Assembly (NCBI GenBank): GCA_025454515.1
Contig: JALOOH010000006.1
Span: 1 to 39,523 of the forward strand
Reading direction: 5' to 3'
Origin: Chloroflexota bacterium
GTDB lineage: Bacteria > Chloroflexota > Limnocylindria > Limnocylindrales > CSP1-4
Length of the DNA: 39,523 bases
Under the pieces are notes generated by a model. The model searched no databases. It was not told the origin of the DNA and saw only the letters and a program-made list of their open reading frames with translations. Shown here in pieces: positions 12,001 through 18,679 of the stretch. The position numbers and the translations under genes are program-made. Every line of letters starts with the position of its first letter. Position 1 is the stretch's first letter.

Positions 12001-12441
12001 TTCGCGGCGCAGATCCGCGACCTCGCCGACCGCGCCCTCATCACGCTGCCGCCCCCGCGACCTGCGGCCCGCCCGAGCGGTGGGCCCGTCGGGCCCGGAC
12101 GCCCGGAAGCGCGGGCGCGCGGCTCCGCGAGCGCCGCGGCCGAGCTGGCGCGGGCGCTCGTCGGGGCCCCGGCGGCGCCCCGACGCGACGCGTTCGGGCT
12201 CAGCCGACGGGAGCACGAGGTCCTGGGGCTCATCGCGGAGGGCCGCACGAACCGCGAGATCGCCGAGCGGCTGTTCATCAGCGAGCGGACCGTCCACGTC
12301 CACGTGAGCCGCGTGCTCGCGAAGCTCGGCGTCTCCGGCCGCGTGGAGGCGGCCGCCGTCGCGATCCGGCTGGGTCTCACCGAGCCCGGCGCGCCCGAGA
12401 CGCCGCCGACGACCCGTCGACCCGGCGGCCGACCCACCTGA
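9049..12441 (+). CDS. Large ATP-binding LuxR-family regulator (LAL/MalT type)
   Basis: 1130 residues. Residues 1-50 hold VGRERELAALADAL and a Walker A motif GTSGIGKT (39-46), and TILVLEDLHDAD near 160 is Walker B, giving a STAND/AAA-type ATPase. A long Ala/Arg-rich helical middle section (about 450-950) resembles TPR-like repeats. The C-terminal 65 residues form a LuxR DNA-binding helix-turn-helix (LSRREHEVLGLIAEGRTNREIAERLF, written here only to show the family: LSRREHEVL, TNREIAERL, VHVHVSRVLAKLGV). Such proteins bind an inducer plus ATP and then activate transcription. ATG at 9049 is preferred over 9040 because 9040 overlaps the TACGAT -10 hexamer. The effector is unknown; the divergent MFS gene is a plausible target. 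Confidence 0.85.
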   Translation: MPTRLVSEQMVGRERELAALADALQAASRSEPTTVLVSGTSGIGKTRLLEEAARRLAGIPGGCTVLRGTAHPTRRGLPFAPIAEALARHLLGLADDDLRPLVHPAAVELARVVPGLHARLAALGLLPEQPPIVTRIGREARMLEAILGTVSRIAEARPTILVLEDLHDADAGTRSAASFLSRAIRDRPLLLALTYEPDRMTRSHPLVRTLRSFDDAARPAGRIEIGPLGRDGIADLVAAIEGERPSATALLQVAQRSDGNPLVIEELLAARRELPGARIGSSLEQLSLARLALRSHECRRVLRALALAGAPIRPSRLSAALAAFETAAAADGRRPSAAAGPGAAAARRQPAARVAARPGEGSVAGIPRVPDPGVADGLAEAIADGSVVVLDAPAEGSRPAGPGDDPVGFRHARIGEAVAADLLPTLRRRYHAALALAFTDQPAEAAAHWLAAHADVRAREAALAAATVAEERDSAADALASLELALELEEAGGDGSGAPPSARPAPSTVAADPVASRARAADAAYAAGLPIRAAAYVGSAIALADPKLDPERVALLYDALGRYRRAAGDIDGSRAAHREAVRLAPAAAARVRAAVLGSLAQVRMFEGYFSDALVAATEAIDAARAAGEPARVELVQATITLGVCRAWMDDPEGGVTILRESRAAADRLGLLDERFRADANLTTVLDLLGRREEALAVAFEGIEAAERAGLAEIYGNFLRGNAAETLFTLGRWEGSRALSQDALALAGARIPSAGLTAALAAFEYALLNLAIVEIESSAAEPAARLLGQLLIDLEPSPDLESSVPTYLAAASLARWRGDLDDARRAIAAGWERVAGTEDWALLARVAADGIEVEADAAAGARARRDLPLVASARERASAMLARTEEAVAAAASGPAPGSRREGEALLRAARMHRDRIDHADRPDDWAALARTWDDLGVPYRAARARFHEAAARLRGEGRATATRADARGPLLAAYEAALALGAAPFAAQIRDLADRALITLPPPRPAARPSGGPVGPGRPEARARGSASAAAELARALVGAPAAPRRDAFGLSRREHEVLGLIAEGRTNREIAERLFISERTVHVHVSRVLAKLGVSGRVEAAAVAIRLGLTEPGAPETPPTTRRPGGRPT

Positions 12442-12485
12442 CGCCGGTCGGACGCGGGTCCCGGCGGCCGACGACGTGCGGGGAA

Positions 12486-12522
12486 CGCCAAGACCCGGGT
12501 CCCCGAGACCCGGGTCTTGGCG
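12486..12522. terminator. Strong 15-bp hairpin after the LuxR-type regulator
   Basis: Perfect inverted repeat CGCCAAGACCCGGGT (12486-12500) and ACCCGGGTCTTGGCG (12508-12522) with the 7-nt loop CCCCGAG. No T tract follows. It starts 45 nt after the regulator stop and is the longest simple perfect stem in the window. Confidence 0.75.
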
Positions 12523-12626
12523 TAGCCGATCCCGACGTGGGCGACGAACGGGCGATCGCCTGCTCCGGCGAGCGGGATCGGGTCGAGATGCGAGGCCGGT
12601 GCTGCGAGCCGGCCCCGGTCAGGAGG

Positions 12627-12725
12627 TCACCAGCGGCGGCCGGCCTCCGCGACGAGGGCGAGTGCCGAGAGAGACCCGAGCGCGATCGCGATGCGCCACG
12701 CTCGCCACGTCATCTTCTGCTTCAT
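12627..12725 (-). CDS. Candidate 32-residue membrane peptide
   Basis: A short frame too small for standard gene calling: it begins MKQKMTWRAWRIAIA, continues with a hydrophobic stretch LGSLSALALV and ends EAGRRW. The pattern is a basic, Trp-rich amphipathic start, one short hydrophobic helix (about residues 12-26) and a basic tail, as in many single-pass small membrane proteins. GAGGGAA lies 6 nt before the ATG at 12725, a good Shine-Dalgarno site. It stands alone between the regulator terminator and the divergent cupredoxin gene. No function can be assigned; chance remains possible in GC-rich DNA. Confidence 0.5.
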   Translation of the reverse strand: MKQKMTWRAWRIAIALGSLSALALVAEAGRRW

Positions 12726-13071
12726 GCCGACCGTTCCCTCCCCTGCGCCTCAGGGGCGCTGCGGATGCGGCCCTCACACGCCACTCGATGGGCCGCGTTG
12801 TGGCGTTCGGACAGCGAACGTACCTGCGCGGCGGGTCCTTCATCCATGGCCCCTTGGTACTGCCGGGGACCGGTACCTTCGCGTGCGGGTGCGCACCCAC
12901 GGTGGCGCACCCGCGCCGGCGCGGGCGCCGGCGCCCGGGCACCCGGGCCCGCCCGCGCGCGCCTCTGCGCGTGCGCCGGCACCGGAGGCGGACCGTGCGT
13001 GGGCGCGGTAGACTCCATCGCCCGGGATGCGCCCCGCCCGCCCCGCCATCTCACCGAGGATCACGATCACG
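12726..13071. other. Gene-free stretch rich in inverted repeats before the cupredoxin gene
   Basis: About 345 nt without a supportable gene. It has a 10-bp hairpin GCGGGTGCGC (12885-12894) / GCGCACCCGC (12905-12914), a GGTACTGCCGGGGACCGGTACC dyad core (GGTAC...GTACC, 12856-12876) and a run of GC palindromes to about 12975. TAGACT at 13009-13014 could be a -10 element for the cupredoxin gene. Confidence 0.45.
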
Positions 13072-13563
13072 ATGCGGACCCTGCGGACCCTCGCTGCCGC
13101 CGCTGCGCTCGCACTGGGCGTCGCCGCGTGCGCGAGCTCGTCGTCGCCCGGCTGGACCTTCAGCCCCACCGAGCCGGCCACGCCTGCTCCCTCGCAGCCG
13201 TCCGGCGCTCCGCCCACGGTGGTCCCCGGCCCCACGAACCCGACGACCGGCGGGAGCCAGGGGGATGTCACGACGGGCACGACGTTCAACATCGCCGCCC
13301 TGAACATCGCGTTCGACGTGACCGAGATCACGGTCCCGGCGAACACGACGTTCACGATCAACTTCGACAACCAGGACGCGGGCATCCCGCACAACGTCGC
13401 GATCCACAAGGACTCGCCCACGGGCGAGGCGGTCTTCACGGGCGAGATCATCACGGGCCCCGCGCAGACCACGTACACGATCGGCGGGCTGAACGCCGGA
13501 ACGTACGCTTTCATCTGCACCGTCCACCCGAACATGGTCGGGACGCTGACCGTCACACCCTGA
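13072..13563 (+). CDS. Cupredoxin-domain lipoprotein (type 1 copper)
   Basis: 163 residues. The N-terminus has a signal peptide ending in a lipobox (ALGVAACAS, Cys near residue 22), so the protein is exported and lipid-anchored. A Thr/Pro/Gly-rich linker (about 25-60) leads to a C-terminal cupredoxin fold. Copper ligands are visible: His in IPHNVAIH, then Cys, His and Met in FICTVHPNM, the classical type 1 centre. It probably carries electrons on the outer face of the membrane, as plastocyanin-like domains do. ATG at 13072 is chosen over an upstream ATG at 13027 because it gives a proper signal peptide and has GAGGA 11 nt upstream. The gene stands alone; its redox partner is not evident here. 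Confidence 0.88.
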   Translation: MRTLRTLAAAAALALGVAACASSSSPGWTFSPTEPATPAPSQPSGAPPTVVPGPTNPTTGGSQGDVTTGTTFNIAALNIAFDVTEITVPANTTFTINFDNQDAGIPHNVAIHKDSPTGEAVFTGEIITGPAQTTYTIGGLNAGTYAFICTVHPNMVGTLTVTP

Positions 13564-13631
13564 CGGACGACCGTGATGCGACGCCATACGGGAGCTCGCG
13601 CGCCGCGGGATGGTGGGCCGAGGCCCTCCGC

Positions 13632-14381
13632 GTGAGCGAGAACATCTGCTACACGGACAGCTACCTGCGCACGGTCGCCGCGTCGGTCCGCGAGGTCCAG
13701 CCCGCCGAGGAGGGGAAGGGCGCGCTCGTCGTCCTCGACCGGACCGTCTTCTACCCCGGCGGGGGCGGCCAGCCGGCGGACCGGGGCGTCATCCGTGGGA
13801 CCGACGGCCGGTCCTGGGTCGTCGTCGCCGCGCGCAAGGCCGGCGACGACATCGTCCACGAGCTCGAGGCCGGCGCGGAGCCGCCTGAGGTCGGCGCGGC
13901 GGGCGTCTACCAGGTGGACCTCGACTGGGAGCGCCGGTACCGCCTCATGCGCACGCACACCGCGCTCCATGCGCTCTGCGGCGTGGTCTGGCGCGACCAC
14001 GGCGCCCTCGTGACCGGCGGGAACATGGAGCCGGGCTCCGGCAGGATGGACTTCGAGTTCGAGACGATGAGCGGCGACCTCGTCGCCGCGATCGAGGCGC
14101 AGGTGAACGCCGAGCTCGCGAGCGCCCGCCCGGTCAAGGTGGACTTCCTCCCACGGGACGAGGCCTTCGCCATCCCCGACCTGATCCGGACGAAGGTGAA
14201 CCTCCTGCCGCCCGGCATCGACGTCATCCGGACGATCGAGATCGAGGGGCTCGACCTGCAGGCGGACGGGGGGACGCACGTCGCGAGCACGGCAGAGGTG
14301 GGCTCGATCCGCGTGACCGGCTACGAGTCGAAGGGCCGGATCAACAAGCGCATCCGCATCGAGCTCGCCGACCCCGCCTGA
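13632..14381 (+). CDS. Alanyl-tRNA editing protein (AlaX family)
   Basis: 249 residues. AlaX proteins hydrolyse Ser-tRNA(Ala) or Gly-tRNA(Ala) made by mistake. Visible motifs: FYPGGGGQPADRG near residue 40, the zinc motif HxxxH (RTHTALHAL, near 110), and GGTHVASTAEVG near 215. The usual third zinc ligand is the Cys of a CGGTH motif; here the residue just before GGTH is Asp (LQADGGTH). GTG at 13632 is the likely start, because homology (NICYTDSYLRTV) begins at once; upstream codons in frame look random. No alanyl-tRNA synthetase catalytic domain is attached. It is convergent with the small gene at 14409-14702. Confidence 0.87.
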   Translation: MSENICYTDSYLRTVAASVREVQPAEEGKGALVVLDRTVFYPGGGGQPADRGVIRGTDGRSWVVVAARKAGDDIVHELEAGAEPPEVGAAGVYQVDLDWERRYRLMRTHTALHALCGVVWRDHGALVTGGNMEPGSGRMDFEFETMSGDLVAAIEAQVNAELASARPVKVDFLPRDEAFAIPDLIRTKVNLLPPGIDVIRTIEIEGLDLQADGGTHVASTAEVGSIRVTGYESKGRINKRIRIELADPA

Positions 14382-14408
14382 ACGGGCCGGGGCGCGGCGC
14401 CGGGGCGA

Positions 14409-14702
14409 TCAGAGGTCCACGACCTCGACCGGCTCGACGATCCGGGAGCTGGGCACGCCGGCCAGCGCGGCGCGCGCCGCCGGGCTCGCCCAGAGCCTGG
14501 TGAGCGACTCGCGGAAGGCGATCGCCGTGTCCGCGTCGTCGAACTCGAGGTCGATGGCGACGTACGACGGGTCGTCGACGGGGCGCACGATCCGGTAGCG
14601 CCGCACCCCGCCACCGGCGCGGTCGACCGGATCCAGGTCGAAGGCCTCCTTCCACGCGTCGTAGTCGTGCACGGCATGCTCGATCTGCACGAGGACGGTC
14701 AT
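14409..14702 (-). CDS. Small protein, possible dimeric alpha/beta-barrel fold
   Basis: 97 residues, function not recognised. The pattern of a strand starting at the first residues (TVLVQIEHAV), a helix with DYDAWKEAFD, two more strands and a helix with AFRESLTRLW resembles ABM/Dabb-type ferredoxin-like barrels, which include monooxygenases and many small binding proteins. ATG at 14702 is chosen because GGAGGAACG lies directly upstream; a longer version from 14729 has no such site. It is divergent from a TetR gene and has a consensus-like promoter whose -35 box overlaps the TetR start, with a palindrome at its transcription start. It is probably the main target of that regulator. Confidence 0.7.
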   Translation of the reverse strand: MTVLVQIEHAVHDYDAWKEAFDLDPVDRAGGGVRRYRIVRPVDDPSYVAIDLEFDDADTAIAFRESLTRLWASPAARAALAGVPSSRIVEPVEVVDL

Positions 14703-14735
14703 CACGTTCCTCCGGGACGCTGGCATCACTTGGAC

Positions 14736-14748
14736 ACAGTGACACTGT
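14736..14748. promoter_or_regulatory. Putative TetR operator between divergent promoters
   Basis: Perfect palindrome ACAGTG-A-CACTGT. It covers the predicted start of transcription of the minus-strand gene and overlaps the -35 box of the TetR gene, the position expected for an autorepressor that also silences its neighbour. Related half-sites (ACTGTA/TACTGTA) follow to about 14770. Confidence 0.6.
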
Positions 14749-14768
14749 AGTGAATATACCTGTACTGT
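14739..14768 (+). promoter_or_regulatory. Promoter of the TetR gene
   Basis: GTGACA (14739-14744), 18-nt spacer, TACTGT (14763-14768). The hexamer ends 7 nt before the GTG start codon at 14776, so the message would be leaderless. Confidence 0.5.
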
Positions 14769-14782
14769 ATTCGCCGTGTCAA
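14753..14782 (-). promoter_or_regulatory. Promoter of the 97-residue protein gene
   Basis: TTGACA (14782-14777) and TATATT (14758-14753) on the minus strand with an 18-nt spacer, the best sigma-70-type promoter in the window. Transcription would start near 14746, inside the ACAGTGACACTGT palindrome, giving a leader of about 44 nt with a Shine-Dalgarno site. Confidence 0.7.
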
Positions 14783-15420
14783 ACCGCCCGGAGCCTCGCC
14801 GCCGCTACGAGTCGCCACGCCGCCGCGAGCAGGCTGCCGCCACGCGCGGCGCGATCCTTGACGCGGCACGGCGCGTCTTCGTCGAGCGCGGGTACGTCCA
14901 GACGACCATCCGGTCGGTCGCGGCCGCCGCCGGGGTCTCACCCGAGACCGTCTTCGCGACGTTCGGCGACAAGCGGACCTTGCTCGCCTCGGTCATGGAC
15001 GTCGCCATCGCCGGTGACGACGCCCTGGAGCCGATCCTCGACCGCGACTGGGTGCGGGCCCTGCGCGAGGAGCCCGACCGCGGGCAGCGCGTGTCGACGC
15101 TGGCGCGGCGCGGGAGGGGGATCCTGGAACGTCGCAGCACGCTCGACGAGGTCGTGCGCCAGGCCGCGGCCATGGATCCGTCACTCGCCGACCTGGAGTC
15201 GCGGGGCAAGGCCGAACGGCTGGCCGGCCAGCGACGACTGCTCGCCATCGTCGCCGGCCCCGACGGGTTCCGGCCCGGGCTCGATCTCGACGTCGCCGCG
15301 GACATCCTCTTCGCGCTGGGCAGCCCCGACGTGTGGCGGCTGCTCGTCGTGGACCGAGGCTGGTCGCCCGCGCGCTTCGAAGCGTGGTACGCGCAGGCGA
15401 TCGCGTCGCTGCTCGCCTGA
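14776..15420 (+). CDS. TetR-family transcriptional regulator
   Basis: 214 residues. The N-terminal third has the TetR helix-turn-helix: AILDAARRVFVERGY, TIRSVAAAAGVSPETVF and FGDKRTLL, at about residues 26-75. The rest is the variable helical ligand-binding domain, so the inducer is unknown. GTG at 14776 is the start: it keeps a basic N-terminal arm (RRRYESPRRREQ) and lies 7 nt after a TACTGT -10 hexamer without a Shine-Dalgarno site. It most likely represses itself and the divergent 97-residue protein through the palindrome at 14736-14748. It ends 16 nt before the convergent membrane-protein gene. Confidence 0.9.
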   Translation: MSNRPEPRRRYESPRRREQAAATRGAILDAARRVFVERGYVQTTIRSVAAAAGVSPETVFATFGDKRTLLASVMDVAIAGDDALEPILDRDWVRALREEPDRGQRVSTLARRGRGILERRSTLDEVVRQAAAMDPSLADLESRGKAERLAGQRRLLAIVAGPDGFRPGLDLDVAADILFALGSPDVWRLLVVDRGWSPARFEAWYAQAIASLLA

Positions 15421-15436
15421 GGGACGCCCGATGCTG

Positions 15437-16843
15437 CTACCGCAGGCCCGAAGTCACCGTCTTCGCCGCGACCCAGTAGCGATCGTGTGACGGCGTCTCG
15501 ATCCAGACCCAGTCTCCGCGACGCTCGAGCACCCGGACCGGACCATCGATCGGGTCCGGGTGCGGACGGGCATCCGGACCGGGCGAGGGCTCCCCCCACC
15601 CCTCCGCCCCCGTGACTCTTGCCGTCGCCGGGAATGGTGCTGGCGGCGGTGGCTGGGGTGGCAGCGGCCCGAGCTTGTCGGTGGGGATCCAGGCCGACCC
15701 TCCGGACCACTCGATCCTCGCCCAGCCGCCTCGTTGCTCGAGGACGATGACGGGCCCTTCGACACCTTCGGAGTACGGCAGGTCGTCCGGCCCGGGATCC
15801 GGGCGGTCCCACATCTCCGTGGAGGCCGCCTGGTGCGTCCAGCGTGGCGGCGGAGGGGGCTCGCCGCGCATGATCCTCTCCATCATCCTCTCGTAGTCGA
15901 CGGGCGGCACCGGCTTGTCCGGCTCGGGGAGCCGCGTGAACCACTTCCGCCGCTCGTCCCGCGACCGGAGGAACAGCACCGTCAGGACGGTCGCCAGGCT
16001 CACCCCGAAGGCGATCGCAAGGAGGATGACGAGGCCCAGGACGACGTCCAGGTCCCGCGTCCCGGATGCCTCCTCCTCGTCCGGGAGGACAGCGGACGTC
16101 TCGGTCCCCTCGATCTCGTCGGCGCTGGCGGGCGCCACCGGGGACGCCTCCCCGACGGGCCCCGCCTCCGTCGTCTCCTCGGTCGTCTCCGCCCCTTGTG
16201 CGATCGTCGGGGGGAGGACCACTCGCCCCAGCTCGGTCGCGAGCTCGTTCGCCGGCCGGTCCGCGCCCGCGATCACCACGCCGCCCAGGACGGTCGAGGA
16301 CGACGGAGACGACTCGCCCGCCTCGTACACCGCGACCGTGGCCGTCACCTCGACCGGTTCACCCTGCGGGTGCGCGACCTCCTGGGGGAAGAGCTCGTCG
16401 CCCGACGGCGCCGGCTGGCCCGGGCGGAAGCAGTAGTTCAGCCAGCGGGCCACCACGACGTACTCGCCCGGTGCACCGCCTCGCGACTCCCACAGGACGT
16501 AGTTCGCGCCCGGGTCGTCCGGGTACCTGCCGGTGCCGGGGCCGGACGTCACGGCGGAGTCCCCCGAGACGGTGTCGTCGTACAGGTACGACGGGACCGG
16601 CGGGACCATGCACGATGGTCCGCCGGTCACCTCGCCGACCCCGTACGGCGCTCCGTCGGCGGGGAGGATCGCGTACGCGAGCGCCACGTTGTCGTAGTCC
16701 CAGCTCGGCTGCACGACGATCACGGAGGCGGTGAACGGCGGCGACGGCGGCGCATCGGCACGGACGACAGGCACAGCCGTCAGCCACACGCAGGCAAGGG
16801 ACGACCCGACGATGGCCCCGACGAACCGCGTCGTGCGCATCAC
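15437..16843 (-). CDS. Bitopic membrane protein with two SH3-like repeats
   Basis: 468 residues. A signal peptide (about 1-29, ending in VVRADA) precedes an unrecognised extracytoplasmic domain (30-265) whose sequence ends in an acidic, low-complexity stretch. One transmembrane helix follows (VVLGLVILLAIAFGV..., about 268-292), then basic residues RSRDERRK. The C-terminal part has two similar SH3-like units, GPVIVLEQRGGWARIEW and GPVRVLERRGDWVWIE, separated by a Pro-rich linker. By the positive-inside rule these units are cytoplasmic, which is unusual because bacterial SH3-like domains usually act outside. Start is GTG at 16843 or ATG at 16840; GGAGGA lies 7 to 10 nt upstream. Function unknown. 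Confidence 0.75.
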   Translation of the reverse strand: MMRTTRFVGAIVGSSLACVWLTAVPVVRADAPPSPPFTASVIVVQPSWDYDNVALAYAILPADGAPYGVGEVTGGPSCMVPPVPSYLYDDTVSGDSAVTSGPGTGRYPDDPGANYVLWESRGGAPGEYVVVARWLNYCFRPGQPAPSGDELFPQEVAHPQGEPVEVTATVAVYEAGESSPSSSTVLGGVVIAGADRPANELATELGRVVLPPTIAQGAETTEETTEAGPVGEASPVAPASADEIEGTETSAVLPDEEEASGTRDLDVVLGLVILLAIAFGVSLATVLTVLFLRSRDERRKWFTRLPEPDKPVPPVDYERMMERIMRGEPPPPPRWTHQAASTEMWDRPDPGPDDLPYSEGVEGPVIVLEQRGGWARIEWSGGSAWIPTDKLGPLPPQPPPPAPFPATARVTGAEGWGEPSPGPDARPHPDPIDGPVRVLERRGDWVWIETPSHDRYWVAAKTVTSGLR

Positions 16844-17051
16844 GCAGCGCTCCTCCGCTCCCGGCGGGCGGACGGGACCTGGGGCGGGACGGCGGGGACG
16901 CGACCCGCGCCGCGTGCCGGACCGCGTCGATGGTGGTCCCGCGCGGCTCCGCCCGCCAGTGCCGGTCGTCGCCTCAGGGGCTTGGCGATGCGCCCTGCGG
17001 CGCCTACGATGCCGGCACCCTCGCCCGGGGGTTCAACGAGAGGTCGCCGCC

Positions 17052-17696
17052 ATGTCGTCCCAGCGGTCGTTCTTCCTCGTCCCTGTCCTCGTCGCCCTCG
17101 TCGCCGCGTGCGGCTCCTCGGGAGGAGGTGGTGGCTCCGGCGACCCCGGCAGCGCCGCGGGAACCACGCAGCCCGCCTCCGCCGACGGGGTCGAGCCCAC
17201 CGCCGAAGCCGCCGTCCCGACGGCCGCCGCCGCCGAGCCGACGTCGAACGGGGGCCAGGCCGCCCCGACCGAGCAGGCCGTTCCCCAGGGCGGCGGAGAC
17301 ATCCCGGCCATCGCCGACGGCCCATGGGGAGCAGGGACGGCCACGGCCGAGATGAGCGGCGGCGTCTCGATGACCATGAAGGCCGCGATGCCGGCCGACC
17401 TCGGCTACACGATGGAGGGCCTCACGGTCTTCGTCTTCACGAACGACGATCCGGGGAGTGTCATCAACATCACCCTGTCGCAGTCCGAGCAGTCGGGGTT
17501 CGGCGTCAGCAGCGCACCCGCGAACGTGTCGACCGCCGGAGGCTGGGGCGTCGACGGCTGCGTGATCGATGTCACGAGGAACGACGAGTCGGGGATCGCC
17601 GCGACGTTCGCCTGCGACGACATCCCGGCCATCGGCATGACGGAGGCGAAGGCCTACACGGTGGACCTCGAGGGCAGCTTCGAGGTCGCCCGCTGA
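17052..17696 (+). CDS. Predicted lipoprotein of unknown function
   Basis: 214 residues. Signal peptide FFLVPVLVALVAAC with a lipobox Cys near residue 21, then a Gly/Ser run and an Ala/Pro/Thr-rich linker to about residue 85, then a globular C-terminal domain of about 130 residues rich in beta-strand patterns with two Cys (DGCVIDV and TFACDD) that could form a disulfide. No known family recognised. ATG at 17052 has GAGAGG 8 nt upstream. It stands alone and is followed by a strong hairpin and then by repeat copy A. Confidence 0.78.
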   Translation: MSSQRSFFLVPVLVALVAACGSSGGGGGSGDPGSAAGTTQPASADGVEPTAEAAVPTAAAAEPTSNGGQAAPTEQAVPQGGGDIPAIADGPWGAGTATAEMSGGVSMTMKAAMPADLGYTMEGLTVFVFTNDDPGSVINITLSQSEQSGFGVSSAPANVSTAGGWGVDGCVIDVTRNDESGIAATFACDDIPAIGMTEAKAYTVDLEGSFEVAR

Positions 17697-17727
17697 GCGC
17701 CGGAGATACGGGCCGCGGCCGTGGCCC

Positions 17728-17753
17728 GGCGGCGCGGCCCCGGCCGCGCCGCC
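17728..17753. terminator. GC hairpin downstream of the lipoprotein gene
   Basis: Near-perfect snapback GGCGGCGCGGCC (17728-17739) / GGCCGCGCCGCC (17742-17753), 31 nt after the stop codon; in practice an 11-bp stem with a 4-nt loop. No T tract. Confidence 0.6.
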
Positions 17754-17832
17754 ACTCCCCCCGGCCGCCGCGCCGCGCCGCCGGCCGCCGCTCCTGCGAC
17801 CCGGGCCGCCGGCCGCGGCCGGGGGCCCGGGT

Positions 17833-18090
17833 CCTGCAGCGGATCTTCATCACGCGAAGATCGGCGGCCCGCGTCTTCACCCGGTGAAAGCAACCGGCTC
17901 TCCTGCGCCCGCGCATGCTCCGTCCGCGACCGCCCGGAGCCCCCGGGACCCATCGACGCGACGCTGACCCCGGGCCTCGCCGGGGTGCGACCCGGCCGCG
18001 TGCCGGATCCGTGCACCCGGTGAAGAGGATCGGCACGGCCCGGGCGGATGGAGCGGGCGCGCACGCGGTTCCTTTCACCAGGTGAAGACG
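17833..18090. repeat. Dispersed 258-bp intergenic element, copy A
   Basis: Aligns without gaps to 28272-28529; 30 mismatches counted by hand (about 88% identity). From the left: a hairpin GATCTTC-7nt-GAAGATC (17842-17862); an inverted terminal pair, 17871-17895 against 18067-18091, with 23 of 25 positions complementary; and three palindromes TTCACC-N-GGTGAA at 17876-17888, 18012-18024 (one base off) and 18074-18086. Inside, GCGCCCGC and TCCGTCCGC near 17906-17927 can pair with the matching right arm near 18045-18063. Frames crossing it have no start signals. It sits between the 3' ends of two convergent genes. It carries no transposase. Confidence 0.85.
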
Positions 18091-18274
18091 CGCAGGCGGC
18101 CGCGGCGACCGCGGCGACCGCGGCAGCCCAGGGAGCCCCCGCGCGCCGGTCGGCACCCGCGGGCCGCCGCTCCTGCCCCGGCCGCGGCAGCGACCGTGGC
18201 CTCCGGCACGGCGGCCCCCGGCCCGCCCCCCGGCCACGGCCCGGGACCCGCGGCTGGTCTCCCGGCCGAGCCCC

Positions 18275-18676
18275 CTACCGCCCGAAGGCCGTCCGGACCC
18301 CCTTCGTGAGGAAGTAGCCAAGGACGACGAGGCTGAAGGCGAGCGACGTGAAGGCTGCCGTGTCCACGCTCGTCACCTCGGTGAACGCCATCGCGGCCAC
18401 AGCCTGAAGCACGCTGATGCCCTGGAGAATGATCGTCAGCCACCAGGCCCAGCGCTTCAGGCTCCAGAGCGCCCACGCGACGAACACCTGGGCGACCCCG
18501 ATGACGAGGTACGTGGCCCCGATGACCGCGACCCCGCTGGCGGACTCGGCGTCGATCCCCGGGTCCGTCCCGCCGAGAGCGTAGGCAGCGAGCGCCAAGG
18601 CGCCGAACACGACCGCGAGCGTCCCGAGAAGCCCGAGCAGCAGGGCGACGATCGCGATCCCGCGCGGTCTCCTCAT
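18275..18676 (-). CDS. Small four-helix membrane protein
   Basis: 133 residues with four hydrophobic segments at about 7-33, 47-70, 75-97 and 103-125, and a basic N-terminus (MRRPRG). The layout resembles small DUF2127-like or DoxX-like membrane proteins, but no motif proves a family. Its ATG at 18676 lies only 3 nt after the pntB stop, so it is almost certainly translated from the transhydrogenase message and may serve it, or may just be carried along. Repeat copy A lies downstream. Confidence 0.72.
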   Translation of the reverse strand: MRRPRGIAIVALLLGLLGTLAVVFGALALAAYALGGTDPGIDAESASGVAVIGATYLVIGVAQVFVAWALWSLKRWAWWLTIILQGISVLQAVAAMAFTEVTSVDTAAFTSLAFSLVVLGYFLTKGVRTAFGR

Positions 18677-18679
18677 CGC

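Larger units (their letters stand above)
17697..18274. other. Gene-free stretch between two convergent genes
   Basis: About 580 nt. Holds the hairpin at 17728-17753, a GC-palindrome run to about 17830, then the 258-bp repeat copy A (17833-18090), then Pro/Arg-coding-like GC-rich sequence up to the convergent membrane-protein gene. No gene with a Shine-Dalgarno site is seen. Confidence 0.6.

Noticed and set aside
9234-14381. A 1715-codon open frame on the plus strand
   Set aside because: Most of it is an Arg/Pro-rich shadow of the LuxR-type regulator and cupredoxin genes; only the last 249 codons (AlaX) are real.
17654-18321. Minus-strand open frames through repeat copies A and B with similar peptides
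   Set aside because: The peptide similarity only reflects the DNA repeat; no start signal, differing frame boundaries and changes that are not third-codon biased.
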